Positions 17,854-26,411 of a stretch of DNA of 64,000 nucleotides are shown here, in pieces; the stretch's first letter is position 1; every line of letters starts with the position of its first letter. Under the pieces are notes generated by a model. The model was given only the letters and a program-made list of their open reading frames with translations, was not told the DNA's origin and ran no database searches. This stretch comes from Avrilella dinanensis. Lineage in GTDB: Bacteria; Bacteroidota; Bacteroidia; Flavobacteriales; Flavobacteriaceae. A program made the position numbers and the translations under genes. The stretch is taken from assembly GCF_002807015.1 (NCBI RefSeq), contig NZ_NIPO01000001.1:1563604-1627603 (forward strand), given 5' to 3'.

Positions 17854-18552
17854 ATGAGAATTTATACAGTTTTTGTTTTTTTACTACTCACAACAGCACT
17901 ATTTGCACAGGAAACCGTTAAAGGAACGGTGTTGAGCGACATCACTTATACGCCCGAACCCGATGTGAGCATCATCAACCTGAACTCATTAAAAGTTACT
18001 AAAACCAACCAAAACGGAGTGTTTGAGATTCAGGCTGAGCTTAATGATACGCTACATATTTCAGCAGAAGGATACAAAGCCTTAAAAATAAAAGTAACCA
18101 ACGACTGGCTGAAAGGCTATGAGGTAAAAGTGTATATCAAAGACCTTTCTACCGTACTTGATGAATTGATAATCAACAATGTAGAGTTAACAGGCTTTTT
18201 GGAAATCGATAGTAAACGGTTGGCTTATGCCACCTATGACATTACCGGTTCATTGGCAGCTGCCGGTTTGCCGTCTTATCATCAGGTTACTTTTAATCCG
18301 GTCAAGAAAATTTACGATTTTCTGAAGAAAAATTCCAAAACTACACAAACCATCAACCGGATTCAGGAAGAAACCGAGTTGATTGAACTCATGAAAACAA
18401 AATATGACCGGGAAACCGTTTCTGCTTTGTTGAATATTTCAAAAGAAGACATTGTTGCTGCCTTGCAAATGTGTGACAAAAGCGAAAGGTTTATTTATTC
18501 AGCGTCTGATTATCAGATATTCATTGCTCTTAACGAATGTGCAAGAAAATAA
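17854..18552 (+). CDS. Secreted protein with carboxypeptidase-regulatory-like domain
   Basis: 232 residues. A signal peptide ends at about residue 19 (TTALFAQ). Residues 20-95 form a CarboxypepD_reg-like beta-sandwich (ETVKGTVLSDITYTPEPDV, then ISAEGYKALKIKV). The rest is helical, and I see no enzyme motif. Such proteins are frequent at the flavobacterial cell envelope and their roles are mostly unknown. A -7 box TATTTTTG lies at 17827-17834. The gene stands alone between the DEAD helicase and the dihydroorotase-like gene. Confidence 0.75.
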   Translation: MRIYTVFVFLLLTTALFAQETVKGTVLSDITYTPEPDVSIINLNSLKVTKTNQNGVFEIQAELNDTLHISAEGYKALKIKVTNDWLKGYEVKVYIKDLSTVLDELIINNVELTGFLEIDSKRLAYATYDITGSLAAAGLPSYHQVTFNPVKKIYDFLKKNSKTTQTINRIQEETELIELMKTKYDRETVSALLNISKEDIVAALQMCDKSERFIYSASDYQIFIALNECARK

Positions 18553-18562
18553 CAGGTTTCTG

Positions 18563-18593
18563 TTGTAAGTTATTCGCAATAAACCTAAATTTG
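18563..18593 (+). promoter_or_regulatory. Promoter for the dihydroorotase-like operon
   Basis: TTG at 18563-18565, 20 bp spacer, TAAATTTG at 18586-18593, 26 bp before the start codon at 18620. It fits the Bacteroidota consensus fully. Confidence 0.75.
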
Positions 18594-18619
18594 TATTCCG
18601 GACAAAGATTCAACACCTT

Positions 18620-19876
18620 ATGAATATCATCATCAAAAACGCCTGTATCATAGACCCATTCGGAGCTTATAATCAGCAGATTAAAAGTATAAAAATCAGC
18701 AATGGAATCATTAACAAAATCGCTGACGACATTGCAGTCTCAGACAATGATTTACTCGTTGATATTCCGAATTTACACATTTCTTATGGTTGGATTGACA
18801 GCTCGGTAAGTTTTGGCGAACCAGGTTATGAAGAACGGGAAACTATTGCACATGGACTGGAAGTAGCTGCAAAAAGTGGTTTTACACACATTTGTTTGAA
18901 CCCGAATACCGACCCTGTGATTGACAATCAAGCCGGGATTAATCTGGTACTGAGTAAAGCATCGGGTCAGGCCTCTACTCTACTGCCTATTGGTGCTTTG
19001 ACCAAAAACAGCGAAGGTATTGATATGGCAGAAATGTTTGATATGAAAAATGCTGGTGCGGTTGCTTTCGGCGATTACAAAAAGTCAATGGAAAATGCCA
19101 ATCTGCTCAAAATATCTCTGCAATATACCCAAAACTTTAATGCACGGGTTATTGCTTATGCGTCCGACAAAAATATTAAAGGAAAAGGCGTGGTAAATGA
19201 AGGTGTGGTTTCGACACGGCTCGGATTAAAAGGAATTCCTGATTTGGCAGAGGAAATCGTGGTTGCCCGAAACTTATACTTATTGGAATATACCAGCGGA
19301 AAAATGCACATTCCGACTATCAGTACACAGAAATCTATTGAGCTAATCAAAGCCGCCAAGGCTAAAGGATTGGACGTGACGTGCAGCGTAGCTGTTCATC
19401 ATTTGGTATTGACAGACGAACAACTGGATAATTTTGATACACGATATAAAGTCGCTCCTCCACTAAAAGACGAAACAACCCGCCAAGCCTTAATCAATGC
19501 AGTACTAGACGACACGATTGATTGTATCACTACAGACCACCAACCTTGGGACATCGAGCACAAAAAGCTGGAATTTGATTTGGCAAAAGACGGTACTATC
19601 GGACTTGAATCGGCATTTGGTGCGTTGCAAAATGTACTTCCGCTGGACGTGATTATAAAAAAATTATTGGGTGCTTACACCATTTTTACGAACATCATAC
19701 CTGAAATAACTGTAGATAGAACAGCGAATCTTACTTTGTTCAGTCCAGATACAGCATATACATTTACTGTTGATAATATTCTATCCAAATCAAAAAACAG
19801 TGCTTTTCTACGGCAACAAATGAAAGGAAAGGTTTCAGGAATTATCAATAATAATAAATTGATTATCAATGAATAA
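18620..19876 (+). CDS. Dihydroorotase-like protein lacking metal ligands
   Basis: 418 residues, amidohydrolase fold, closest to class I dihydroorotases (KGKGVVNEGVVSTRLGLKG, then GIPDLAEEIVVARN). The metal-binding His-x-His after GxxD is absent: the segment at 57-68 reads GWIDSSVSFGEP. The later histidine segments are also altered (HIPTIST for HxxHxST, TTDHQPWD for TADHAPH). Catalysis of the dihydroorotate reaction is therefore doubtful. Inactive dihydroorotase homologues are known as structural partners of aspartate carbamoyltransferase, and that is my leading guess. It heads a three-gene operon, overlapping the next gene by 8 bp. Confidence 0.8.
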   Translation: MNIIIKNACIIDPFGAYNQQIKSIKISNGIINKIADDIAVSDNDLLVDIPNLHISYGWIDSSVSFGEPGYEERETIAHGLEVAAKSGFTHICLNPNTDPVIDNQAGINLVLSKASGQASTLLPIGALTKNSEGIDMAEMFDMKNAGAVAFGDYKKSMENANLLKISLQYTQNFNARVIAYASDKNIKGKGVVNEGVVSTRLGLKGIPDLAEEIVVARNLYLLEYTSGKMHIPTISTQKSIELIKAAKAKGLDVTCSVAVHHLVLTDEQLDNFDTRYKVAPPLKDETTRQALINAVLDDTIDCITTDHQPWDIEHKKLEFDLAKDGTIGLESAFGALQNVLPLDVIIKKLLGAYTIFTNIIPEITVDRTANLTLFSPDTAYTFTVDNILSKSKNSAFLRQQMKGKVSGIINNNKLIINE

Positions 19877-20210
19877 AGTAACCAAAGACGGAAAACTGGC
19901 TGCTGTAATCACACACATTACCTTTATCGGTCCGATTATCGCTTACTTTATCAACATGGATGATAAAGACGAGTTTGGTAACTTTTATATCAGGCAAAGT
20001 ATCGGTATATTGTGCATATTCTTCGTTATCGGTGCATTGATTGGTGCTATTCCCAACCCATGGGCTGCGTATGGCTTTTTCCTGTTTGTTTTTATTTTAT
20101 GGGTATATAGTTTTGTCGGAGCTTTGAGTAACGAATACAAATTGTTGCCGGTTGTAGGTAAATATTTTCAAAAATGGTTTACATTCAGAAAAAATGATGC
20201 AAAAAAATAA
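19869..20210 (+). CDS. Small membrane protein, DUF4870-like
   Basis: 113 residues with three hydrophobic helices (about 10-28, 43-62, 65-87) and a basic C-terminus. The order KLAAVITHITFIGPIIAYFI and a conserved-looking FYIRQSIGI segment resemble DUF4870/Tic20-like small membrane proteins. No function can be assigned. It overlaps the upstream gene by 8 bp and the downstream esterase by 17 bp, so it is translated from an operon mRNA. Confidence 0.65.
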   Translation: MNKVTKDGKLAAVITHITFIGPIIAYFINMDDKDEFGNFYIRQSIGILCIFFVIGALIGAIPNPWAAYGFFLFVFILWVYSFVGALSNEYKLLPVVGKYFQKWFTFRKNDAKK

Positions 20211-20847
20211 GACTTTAAATTATCTCATTAAAGAGCCCAAAACAATTAAAGATAAAAACCCGTTGTTGCTTTTGCTACACGGCTATGGCAGCAATGAAGA
20301 AGATTTATTTTCCTTTGCCGGCGAATTACCAGACGATTGTTATGTGATTTCAGCTCAGGCTCCGTATGCTCTTTCCTCTTTTGGCTACGCTTGGTATGAC
20401 ATTAGTTTTGACAGTGATATGAATAAATTTTCTGACGATGAACAAGCTGTTGAGTCCAGAGATAAAATTGTTCAGTTCATTGATGAATTAACTACTGAAT
20501 ACCCCATCGACAAAGAAAATATTCATTTGATTGGATTTAGTCAAGGTGCTATTCTAAGCTATTCGATTGCATTGTCTTATCCTGAAAAAGTAAGAAAAAT
20601 AGTCGCTTTGAGTGGTTATTTTAATTCAGATATTATTAAACCTGATTACGAAAAAAACGATTTTTCCCGATTGTCTTTCTTTGTTTCACACGGCACTTCC
20701 GACCAGGTTATTCCCATCGAATGGGCAAGAAAAACACCGCAGGTTTTAGAAGAATTAAACATTGCTTTTGAGTATCATGAATATCCTGTTGGTCATGGCG
20801 TTGCCCCAAAAAACTTCTTTGATTTTAAAGATTTTTTAAACAAATAA
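20194..20847 (+). CDS. Alpha/beta-hydrolase, carboxylesterase/phospholipase type
   Basis: 217 residues. LLLLHGYGSNEEDLFSFA is the oxyanion segment; the nucleophile is Ser in GFSQGAILSYS (near 115), followed by the acid in HGTSDQVIPIEWA (near 168) and the base in PVGHGVAP (near 201). This is the complete triad of the YpfH / acyl-protein-thioesterase-like carboxylesterase family. It has no signal peptide, so it acts in the cytoplasm. Third gene of the operon with the dihydroorotase-like protein. Confidence 0.88.
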   Translation: MMQKNKTLNYLIKEPKTIKDKNPLLLLLHGYGSNEEDLFSFAGELPDDCYVISAQAPYALSSFGYAWYDISFDSDMNKFSDDEQAVESRDKIVQFIDELTTEYPIDKENIHLIGFSQGAILSYSIALSYPEKVRKIVALSGYFNSDIIKPDYEKNDFSRLSFFVSHGTSDQVIPIEWARKTPQVLEELNIAFEYHEYPVGHGVAPKNFFDFKDFLNK

Positions 20848-20891
20848 AAACGGAACGCTGATAACGCAAGTTGGTATAAGTTTTTTGATTT

Positions 20892-21521
20892 TTATTTTGT
20901 CTGTTCAATAAGTTTGTCAAAGTTAACTTTGATACGTTTTTGTTCTTCAAATAAATAATATTTTGTAAAAGGAGCTCCGCAATCATCACTTTCAATTTTA
21001 TGAATTAATTCTTCATTTTCAAAGTAACTTCTGTCTTCCTGAATTTCCGATTCATCAAAGTCAAACACTTCTGTGTCGTTATTTTCTTTCCTGGTGGTTT
21101 CGTTCCAAGTGATTGGACGATTGTATTTATACCATTTTTCAAAAACGAAAGAGAGTTTTCCGTCAAGTAAATAATACTCAGTTAGAGATTGTCCCATTTC
21201 GCCAAAATTTCGTGTGACAATTTTTTCTAATTGTCCGTTTTGGTAATAAAATTTTGCCTCGCCACCTTCTGTTGTTTCCCAAAGTTCTAATGTTTTAATC
21301 GAACTCCAGTTTGTTATTGAGTTAACTCTTTTGAAGTTTTCTCTGATGGGTTTTAATTTGTCGGTCAAATAGTCTTTTATAGGTAAATCTTCCTCGCTAA
21401 TAGTTTCTTTTAATTCGACAGTACCCGATTGGAAACTATTTATCACAGGAGTTTGTGCAAAGTTTGACTGTCCGCAACTTGCCAATAACAAAAACACCAA
21501 TATGTTAATTATTTGTTTCAT
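20892..21521 (-). CDS. Putative lipoprotein, unknown function
   Basis: 209 residues. The N-terminus MKQIINILVFLLLASCGQSN is a lipoprotein signal with the lipobox LLASC, so Cys16 would be lipidated. The body alternates short beta-strands with charged turns (EGGEAKFYYQNGQLEKIVTR, YYLLDGKLSFVFEKWYKY), reminiscent of the MORN-like or toxin-immunity repeats YYxNGxL. I do not recognise a family with confidence. It is the last of three leftward genes whose products are all exported or membrane-anchored. Confidence 0.6.
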   Translation of the reverse strand: MKQIINILVFLLLASCGQSNFAQTPVINSFQSGTVELKETISEEDLPIKDYLTDKLKPIRENFKRVNSITNWSSIKTLELWETTEGGEAKFYYQNGQLEKIVTRNFGEMGQSLTEYYLLDGKLSFVFEKWYKYNRPITWNETTRKENNDTEVFDFDESEIQEDRSYFENEELIHKIESDDCGAPFTKYYLFEEQKRIKVNFDKLIEQTK

Positions 21522-21573
21522 TGTTGTTGTCTGCCGCTGACATTTAAATATTCTTTTATCCTAAAAAAAACAC

Positions 21574-22062
21574 CTATTCCCCTATATCCGTAATATCTTT
21601 GGGCTCATATTCCGCTGCCTGATAGGATTTTTTACCATGAATATATAATACAAAATTCTCTTTATCAAATAGATAATTATCCTTTTGATATTTACCCTCT
21701 TTGTTTTTTGCTATGATTATACCCGATTGGATTTCAGGCAGAAAAAGTTCTAATTCTGATTCATTATCATTAAACAACACAAAGGCACTGATGATCGCGG
21801 CGTCTGTGGCGTCGTCATTCGTCGGGTCTGAAACCGGGTTCAGGCGATAAGCGACCTCAAACAGTTGCACACAATCTCCCCGCAGATTACTCCATGTGTA
21901 ACCAGCAGACGAAATGCAACCATGCTCGTCTTCGTCCCCGCCTACTTTTTCCTGGAAAGTATTTTCCTTCGATTCTATCTGAGAATCATTGTTTTGCTTG
22001 AGAATTTTATCACAACTTATCAGCAAAAATCCTGTCAGTATTATCAAAAACGTTTTTTTCAT
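21574..22062 (-). CDS. Putative lipoprotein, unknown function
   Basis: 162 residues. MKKTFLIILTGFLLISCDKI is a lipoprotein signal with Cys17 as the lipid-anchored residue. After an acidic linker (EKVGGDEDEHGC) comes CISSAGYTWSNLRGDCVQLFE with two cysteines, then an acidic, mostly beta C-terminal half. I do not recognise the family. The upstream gene stops 2 bp before this start, which indicates one operon. Confidence 0.65.
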   Translation of the reverse strand: MKKTFLIILTGFLLISCDKILKQNNDSQIESKENTFQEKVGGDEDEHGCISSAGYTWSNLRGDCVQLFEVAYRLNPVSDPTNDDATDAAIISAFVLFNDNESELELFLPEIQSGIIIAKNKEGKYQKDNYLFDKENFVLYIHGKKSYQAAEYEPKDITDIGE

Positions 22063-22064
22063 AA

Positions 22065-22535
22065 CTAATATCCCATTTCAGAAATCACATTAAAAGTAGT
22101 AAATTCATTTGGATTAAAATGATATTCAATCAACATTTCGCCGTCTTTAATTGCATTTTTGTATGCTAATATTATCCACTTATGATTAAGCACAGTTGCT
22201 TTATAAACCACCGATTTACTTCCGTCCGATGCTTGTGGTAACAGCGGGTTCCCGTCGGGCTGGGTATTTAAAACAGTAAAGTCGCTGAGTACCTTGTCCA
22301 TGACCGTTTTGTAGCCATATTCTTTGTAAAAATTCTGGGCTTTTTCATTTTCATCTATAGAAAAATAACTCGCCTCTTTATATCTGTTTTTGTATGCAGT
22401 CAGCGAATCTTTAATGTTTTTATATTGCTCAATCTGATGGTCTTTTTCTTTGAGAATCCTTCCATCATTAACCACCAAAAACACATTAATAATAAAGGAA
22501 AAAAGGAACAAATAAAGGAAAATACTTTTTTTCAT
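22065..22535 (-). CDS. Membrane-anchored hypothetical protein
   Basis: About 156 residues from the ATG at 22535. A longer frame reaches 22634, but its extra 33 residues are unlike a protein start, whereas MKKSIFLYLFLFSFIINVFL is a normal signal anchor. A coiled stretch (ILKEKDHQIEQYKNIKDSL) follows, then a soluble domain with FYKEYGYKTVMDKVLSD and a strand pair near the end (MLIEYHFNPNEFTTFNV). Family unknown. First gene of the leftward three-gene unit. Confidence 0.6.
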   Translation of the reverse strand: MKKSIFLYLFLFSFIINVFLVVNDGRILKEKDHQIEQYKNIKDSLTAYKNRYKEASYFSIDENEKAQNFYKEYGYKTVMDKVLSDFTVLNTQPDGNPLLPQASDGSKSVVYKATVLNHKWIILAYKNAIKDGEMLIEYHFNPNEFTTFNVISEMGY

Positions 22536-22642
22536 GGAGTTGTTTATTAATTTAAGCCGAAAGTTAAAAATTATAATCTTATGCTTTACCAATTTTATAA
22601 TATATTTTTCACTGGCGAAAAAAATATTCGGCAAAAAACATC

Positions 22643-22669
22643 TTGTATTTCATTTTTTCATTAAATTTG
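22643..22669 (+). promoter_or_regulatory. Promoter for the fluoride-riboswitch transcript
   Basis: TTG at 22643-22645, 16 bp, TAAATTTG at 22662-22669. The transcript would start a few bases later, just before the riboswitch aptamer at 22681. The spacer is one base short of the common range. Confidence 0.65.
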
Positions 22670-22680
22670 TTCATTGAAAT

Positions 22681-22735
22681 TTGGCAATGAGGTCTGCCTT
22701 AAACCGCTTTAATTAAAGCTGATGACTTCTACTTT
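22681..22735 (+). ncRNA. Fluoride (crcB) riboswitch
   Basis: The segment shows the conserved blocks of the crcB motif in order: GGCAATGAGGTCTGCC (hairpin P1/P2 start, cf. GGCGATGAGGCCCGCC), TTAAACCGC, a short A/T loop, and GCTGATGACTTCTACTT. The A-A-C-C and CUGAUG-x-CUUCUAC blocks form the pseudoknotted fluoride/Mg2+ site in known members. It lies 45 bp ahead of a CLC-F type gene, the expected target. A small hairpin (TGGC-TTAT-GCCA, 22738-22749) follows in the leader. No T run is seen, so translation control is more likely than termination. Confidence 0.9.
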
Positions 22736-22777
22736 AATGGCTTATGCCAATTGTAGAACTATGTATTTAAGGCAATT

Positions 22778-24082
22778 ATGAACCACATCAAATTCAAAAA
22801 AAATCTATGCTCGCTCGAGCAAGCTTTCTCTTTATTTTATCTTTTCAAATGGATACTTATTTGTCTTACGTTAGGCATTATCGTAGGAAGTATTTCGGCA
22901 TTTTTTCTGTTAAGTTTAGATTGGGCAACCAGCTGGCGTGAATCTCATTTGTGGATAATTGCTTTGCTGCCTGTCGGTGGTTTCATCATCGGATTGTCGT
23001 ACCATTTGTACGGAAACAGCGTAGTAAAAGGCAATAATTTGTTGTTGGAAGAGCTACACACGCCGAAAAAAATAATTCCTTTCCGAATGGCTCCGCTAGT
23101 TTTATTCGGTACAATTCTCACGCATCTTTTCGGTGGTTCAGCTGGACGTGAAGGTACAGCCGTTCAGGTCGGAGGTGCTGTTGCAGACAGATTTACCAAA
23201 GTGTTTAATTTATCAAAACGCGACCGGCAAATCATATTGATTGCCGGAATAAGTGCCGGTTTTTCATCTGTTTTTGGCACGCCATTGGCAGGCGGAATTT
23301 TTGCTTTAGAAGTTTTGATTTTAGGCAGAATTCGTCTTGATGCCATTGTGCCAAGTTTTTTGGCTGCAGTGTTTGCAGATTATTTTTGCCGTTTCTGGAA
23401 TGTACCGCACACGCATTATCACATTAATTCGGTTACAGAAATAACTCCGGTTACTATATTGTGGGCTGTATTTGCCGGAATTATTTTTGGATTAATTGCT
23501 ATGTTATTTTCCAAATCTACACATTTCTGGAGTACACTTTTTGAGAAAAACATTAAATATCCACCACTTCGTCCGGTCATAGGAGGAGTAATTCTGGCTA
23601 CTACTGTTTATTTAATGGGAACAACAAAATACATCGGACTGGGAATCCCAACAATTGTCAATGCCTTTGAGACAGAATTAAATTCTTACGATTTTCTTTT
23701 AAAGCTATTGTTTACCTCATTCACACTCGGAGCCGGTTTCAAAGGCGGCGAAGTCACACCTTTGTTTTTCATTGGAGCTGCTTTGGGAAATGTTTTAATC
23801 TGGTTTATCCCGTTACCGATGGAGCTGTTGGCAGGAATGGGATTTGTAGCTGTTTTTGCCGGAGCGACCAACACTCCTATCGCCTGTACTGTCATGGGAA
23901 TTGAGCTTTTCGGAATAGAATCAGGAGTGTTTATTGCGTTGGCTTGCTCAACAGCTTATCTTTTTTCCGGTCACACCGGGATATATTCTTCCCAAATCAT
24001 CGGAAGTCCGAAAAATCGTTTATTTGTCCGTGAAAAGGGTTTGCCTTTATCCAATGTTAAAGAGAAAAGAAAACGGGAATAA
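22778..24082 (+). CDS. CLC-F type fluoride/proton antiporter
   Basis: 434 residues with the CLC fold, about ten long membrane helices. The first selectivity segment reads GNSVVKGNNLLLEEL (79-93) instead of the GSGIP of chloride channels, and the next reads GREGTAVQVGG (123-133) instead of GREGP. Both changes mark the CLC-F subgroup that exports fluoride. GGEVTPLFFIGAALG in the second half is the matching GxFxP-like loop. The fluoride riboswitch in its leader confirms the role: it removes cytoplasmic fluoride. It is monocistronic and ends in a terminator shared with the convergent tRNA pair. Confidence 0.92.
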   Translation: MNHIKFKKNLCSLEQAFSLFYLFKWILICLTLGIIVGSISAFFLLSLDWATSWRESHLWIIALLPVGGFIIGLSYHLYGNSVVKGNNLLLEELHTPKKIIPFRMAPLVLFGTILTHLFGGSAGREGTAVQVGGAVADRFTKVFNLSKRDRQIILIAGISAGFSSVFGTPLAGGIFALEVLILGRIRLDAIVPSFLAAVFADYFCRFWNVPHTHYHINSVTEITPVTILWAVFAGIIFGLIAMLFSKSTHFWSTLFEKNIKYPPLRPVIGGVILATTVYLMGTTKYIGLGIPTIVNAFETELNSYDFLLKLLFTSFTLGAGFKGGEVTPLFFIGAALGNVLIWFIPLPMELLAGMGFVAVFAGATNTPIACTVMGIELFGIESGVFIALACSTAYLFSGHTGIYSSQIIGSPKNRLFVREKGLPLSNVKEKRKRE

Positions 24083-24089
24083 TGTGCAT

Positions 24090-24123
24090 AAAAAAAGCTG
24101 TAATCATTGATTACAGCTTTTTT
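24090..24123. terminator. Bidirectional terminator between CLC-F gene and tRNAs
   Basis: AAAAAAGCTGTAATCA and TGATTACAGCTTTTTT form a near-perfect hairpin with A and T runs on both sides. It can stop both the fluoride transporter mRNA and the leftward tRNA transcript. Confidence 0.85.
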
Positions 24124-24124
24124 G

Positions 24125-24205
24125 TGGGAAGAGCAGGATTCGAACCTGCGAAGGTTTCCCAACGGATTTACAGTCCGTCCTCGTTGGCCGCTTGAGTATC
24201 TTCCC
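24125..24205 (-). tRNA. tRNA-Tyr (GTA)
   Basis: On the minus strand the acceptor arms GGGAAGA and TCTTCCC pair, followed by discriminator A. The anticodon loop CTGTAAA carries GTA inside the stem GGACT/AATCC. A T-loop GGTTCGAATCC and an extended variable arm fit a class II tRNA-Tyr. CCA is not encoded. Confidence 0.95.
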
Positions 24206-24213
24206 GACCCTTG

Positions 24214-24298
24214 CGGAGAAAGAGGGATTCGAACCCCCGGACCTGTTACAGTCAACGGTTTTCAAGACCGCCGCATTCGACCACTCTGCCATTTCTCC
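24214..24298 (-). tRNA. tRNA-Ser (TGA)
   Basis: Minus strand: acceptor GGAGAAA pairs with TTTCTCC, discriminator G. Anticodon TGA lies in the loop CTTGAAA. The long variable arm (GTTGACTGTAACAGGTC region) is characteristic of tRNA-Ser. It is upstream of tRNA-Tyr in one transcript, eight bases apart. Confidence 0.95.
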
Positions 24299-24329
24299 TT
24301 TGCAATATGTTTTTCTGAACTTGCGAGTG

Positions 24330-24337
24330 CAAATATA
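24330..24337 (-). promoter_or_regulatory. -7 promoter box for the tRNA-Ser/tRNA-Tyr transcript
   Basis: The minus strand reads TATATTTG, 31 bp before the tRNA-Ser 5' end. The rest of the gap up to the acyl-CoA ligase at 24547 is AT-rich and shows nothing else. Confidence 0.6.
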
Positions 24338-24546
24338 GGAGGATTTTTTATTTCTGCAAACACTTTCGGGTATAAAAATGATTTTTTTTATTCAGGATAA
24401 TTTTTTTCAAGCACAATAGTTTTTTTAAGTATTTGATGTTGAGAATGATATTATTTTTCAAACAAAAATATTTTTATTTATTTTTTTTCAATCATATCCC
24501 TGATTACTGATTTTTTCTTATATTTAACCATACTAAATATGAAACT

Positions 24547-26325
24547 ATGACCGAGATTACCCGCTTATTCGATATCCCTTATTACCAGCAGCGTAATTAT
24601 GAACTGAGCAAATGTTTTACAACCAAATACGGTAATGAATGGAAATCTGTCTCAACGTCTGAGTATCTGGAACAGGCAAATACTGTTTCAAGGGCTTTAC
24701 TGGCTATGGGCATAAAGCCCGGGGATAAAATCGCTGTGATAACAGACCGGAACAGAACCGAATGGCACATATTGGATATCGGCATTTTGCAGATAGGTGC
24801 TGTTTCTGTACCGATTTATCCAACTATTTCTGCTGAGGATTACCAATATGTATTATCCCATTCAGAATCTATAATGGTATTTGTGTCAAATCAGGAAATA
24901 TATGAAAAACTCAATACGGTTAAACTCAATATACCTAAGCTCAGAGCCATTTATTCTTTTGATGAAATCGAAGGTTGTGCCAATTGGTCAATGGTGCTGA
25001 AAGCCGGCACGGAACACCTGAACCAACAACAGGAGGTTTTTAAACTGATGGACGAAGTAAAGCCCGAAGATTTGGCCTCACTCATATACACTTCCGGAAC
25101 CACCGGACGTCCGAAAGGTGTAATGCTCACACACAAAAATATAGTTTCCAACGTGTTAGGGTGCGAATCCAGAGTTCCGTTTGACAAAGGAAAATTCACA
25201 GCATTGAGTTTTCTACCCTGCTGTCATATTTTTGAAAGAATGATTTTATACCTATATCAATACATGGGCGTTTCGATATCATTTGCTGAATCTATTGACA
25301 AAATCGGGGATAATCTGAAGGAAGTAAAACCACAGGTAATGACGGTTGTTCCGCGGGTGTTAGAAAAAGTTTATGATAAAATCTATGCCAAAGGTGCTTC
25401 CCTATCCGGACTGAAGAAGAATATTTTCATGTGGGCAATTAAAGTCGGCGAAAAATTTGAACCTTATCAATCCGGTTTCTTTTATAATTTACAGCTCAAA
25501 ATTACCCGAAAACTCGTATTTAGTAAATGGCATGAAGGTTTAGGTGGTAATCTGGAATTACTGGTATCGGGTTCTGCCGCTTTACAACCAAGACTGGCAC
25601 GGATTTTCGGTGCGGCCGAAATCCCGGTAATGGAAGGTTATGGACTGACTGAAACCTCGCCGGTAATTTCTGTTAATGACCAAAGAAATAAAGGTTGGAA
25701 AATCGGAACGGTGGGTAAAGTTATTGATAATGTAGAAGTTAAAATCGCTGATGACGGCGAAATATTGTGTAAAGGACCGAGTATCGCTCAAGGATATTAT
25801 AAAGATGAAGAAAAAACAGCTGAGGCATTTTCCGACGGTTATTTCCACACTGGTGATATTGGCAATATTGATGAACAGGGCTTTTTGTCTATTACTGACC
25901 GTAAAAAAGAAATGTTCAAAACGTCGGGAGGTAAATATGTCGCTCCGCAGTTGCTGGAAGGCGAACTTAAACAATCACGTTTTATTGAACAGATAATGAT
26001 TGTCGGAGAAGGTGAAAAAATGCCAGGCGCTTTAATCCAACCTAATTTTGATTTTATCAAAGAATGGGCAACCCGAAAAAATACGAATATTGGAACTACG
26101 CTGAAAGATATTTGTCAAAATAAGGAAGTAATTGACCGGATTCAACAAGAAATAGACCAAATCAATCCTCGGTTTGGTAAATGGGAACAGATTAAAAGGT
26201 TTAAACTCACGCCAAGTATTTGGTCTATCGAAACTGGTGAACTCACACCAACTTTAAAAATGAAACGTAAAATTATTTTAGAGAAATATAAAGATTTGTA
26301 TGAGCAAATTTACGGTCGCTCATAG
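24547..26325 (+). CDS. Long-chain fatty acid--CoA ligase (AMP-forming)
   Basis: 592 residues, usual length. The AMP-binding P-loop is YTSGTTGRPKGVMLTHKNI near residue 180. It continues with EGYGLTETSPVIS near 360, YFHTGDIGNID near 432, the hinge DRKKEMFKTSGGKYVAPQ near 456 and the catalytic Lys segment LTPTLKMKRK near 575. All adenylate-forming motifs A3-A10 are present. It activates long-chain fatty acids for beta-oxidation or lipid synthesis. It stands alone with its own terminator. Confidence 0.95.
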   Translation: MTEITRLFDIPYYQQRNYELSKCFTTKYGNEWKSVSTSEYLEQANTVSRALLAMGIKPGDKIAVITDRNRTEWHILDIGILQIGAVSVPIYPTISAEDYQYVLSHSESIMVFVSNQEIYEKLNTVKLNIPKLRAIYSFDEIEGCANWSMVLKAGTEHLNQQQEVFKLMDEVKPEDLASLIYTSGTTGRPKGVMLTHKNIVSNVLGCESRVPFDKGKFTALSFLPCCHIFERMILYLYQYMGVSISFAESIDKIGDNLKEVKPQVMTVVPRVLEKVYDKIYAKGASLSGLKKNIFMWAIKVGEKFEPYQSGFFYNLQLKITRKLVFSKWHEGLGGNLELLVSGSAALQPRLARIFGAAEIPVMEGYGLTETSPVISVNDQRNKGWKIGTVGKVIDNVEVKIADDGEILCKGPSIAQGYYKDEEKTAEAFSDGYFHTGDIGNIDEQGFLSITDRKKEMFKTSGGKYVAPQLLEGELKQSRFIEQIMIVGEGEKMPGALIQPNFDFIKEWATRKNTNIGTTLKDICQNKEVIDRIQQEIDQINPRFGKWEQIKRFKLTPSIWSIETGELTPTLKMKRKIILEKYKDLYEQIYGRS

Positions 26326-26351
26326 ATTTGGTTTCATCGAACTGAAAAAAG

Positions 26352-26383
26352 AATCCCTTGTTTTATTGTAAAAACAAGGGATT
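26352..26383 (+). terminator. Terminator after the acyl-CoA ligase gene
   Basis: AATCCCTTGTTTT (26352-26364) and AAAACAAGGGATT (26371-26383) are exact complements with a 6-base loop, followed by TTC. It sits between convergent genes and probably serves both. Confidence 0.85.
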
Positions 26384-26411
26384 TTCATATTTATCAGCAT
26401 CTCCTCTCCTC

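Noticed and set aside
22536..22634. N-terminal extension of the membrane-anchored hypothetical gene
   Set aside because: The extension is unlike a protein start, while a normal signal anchor begins at 22535.
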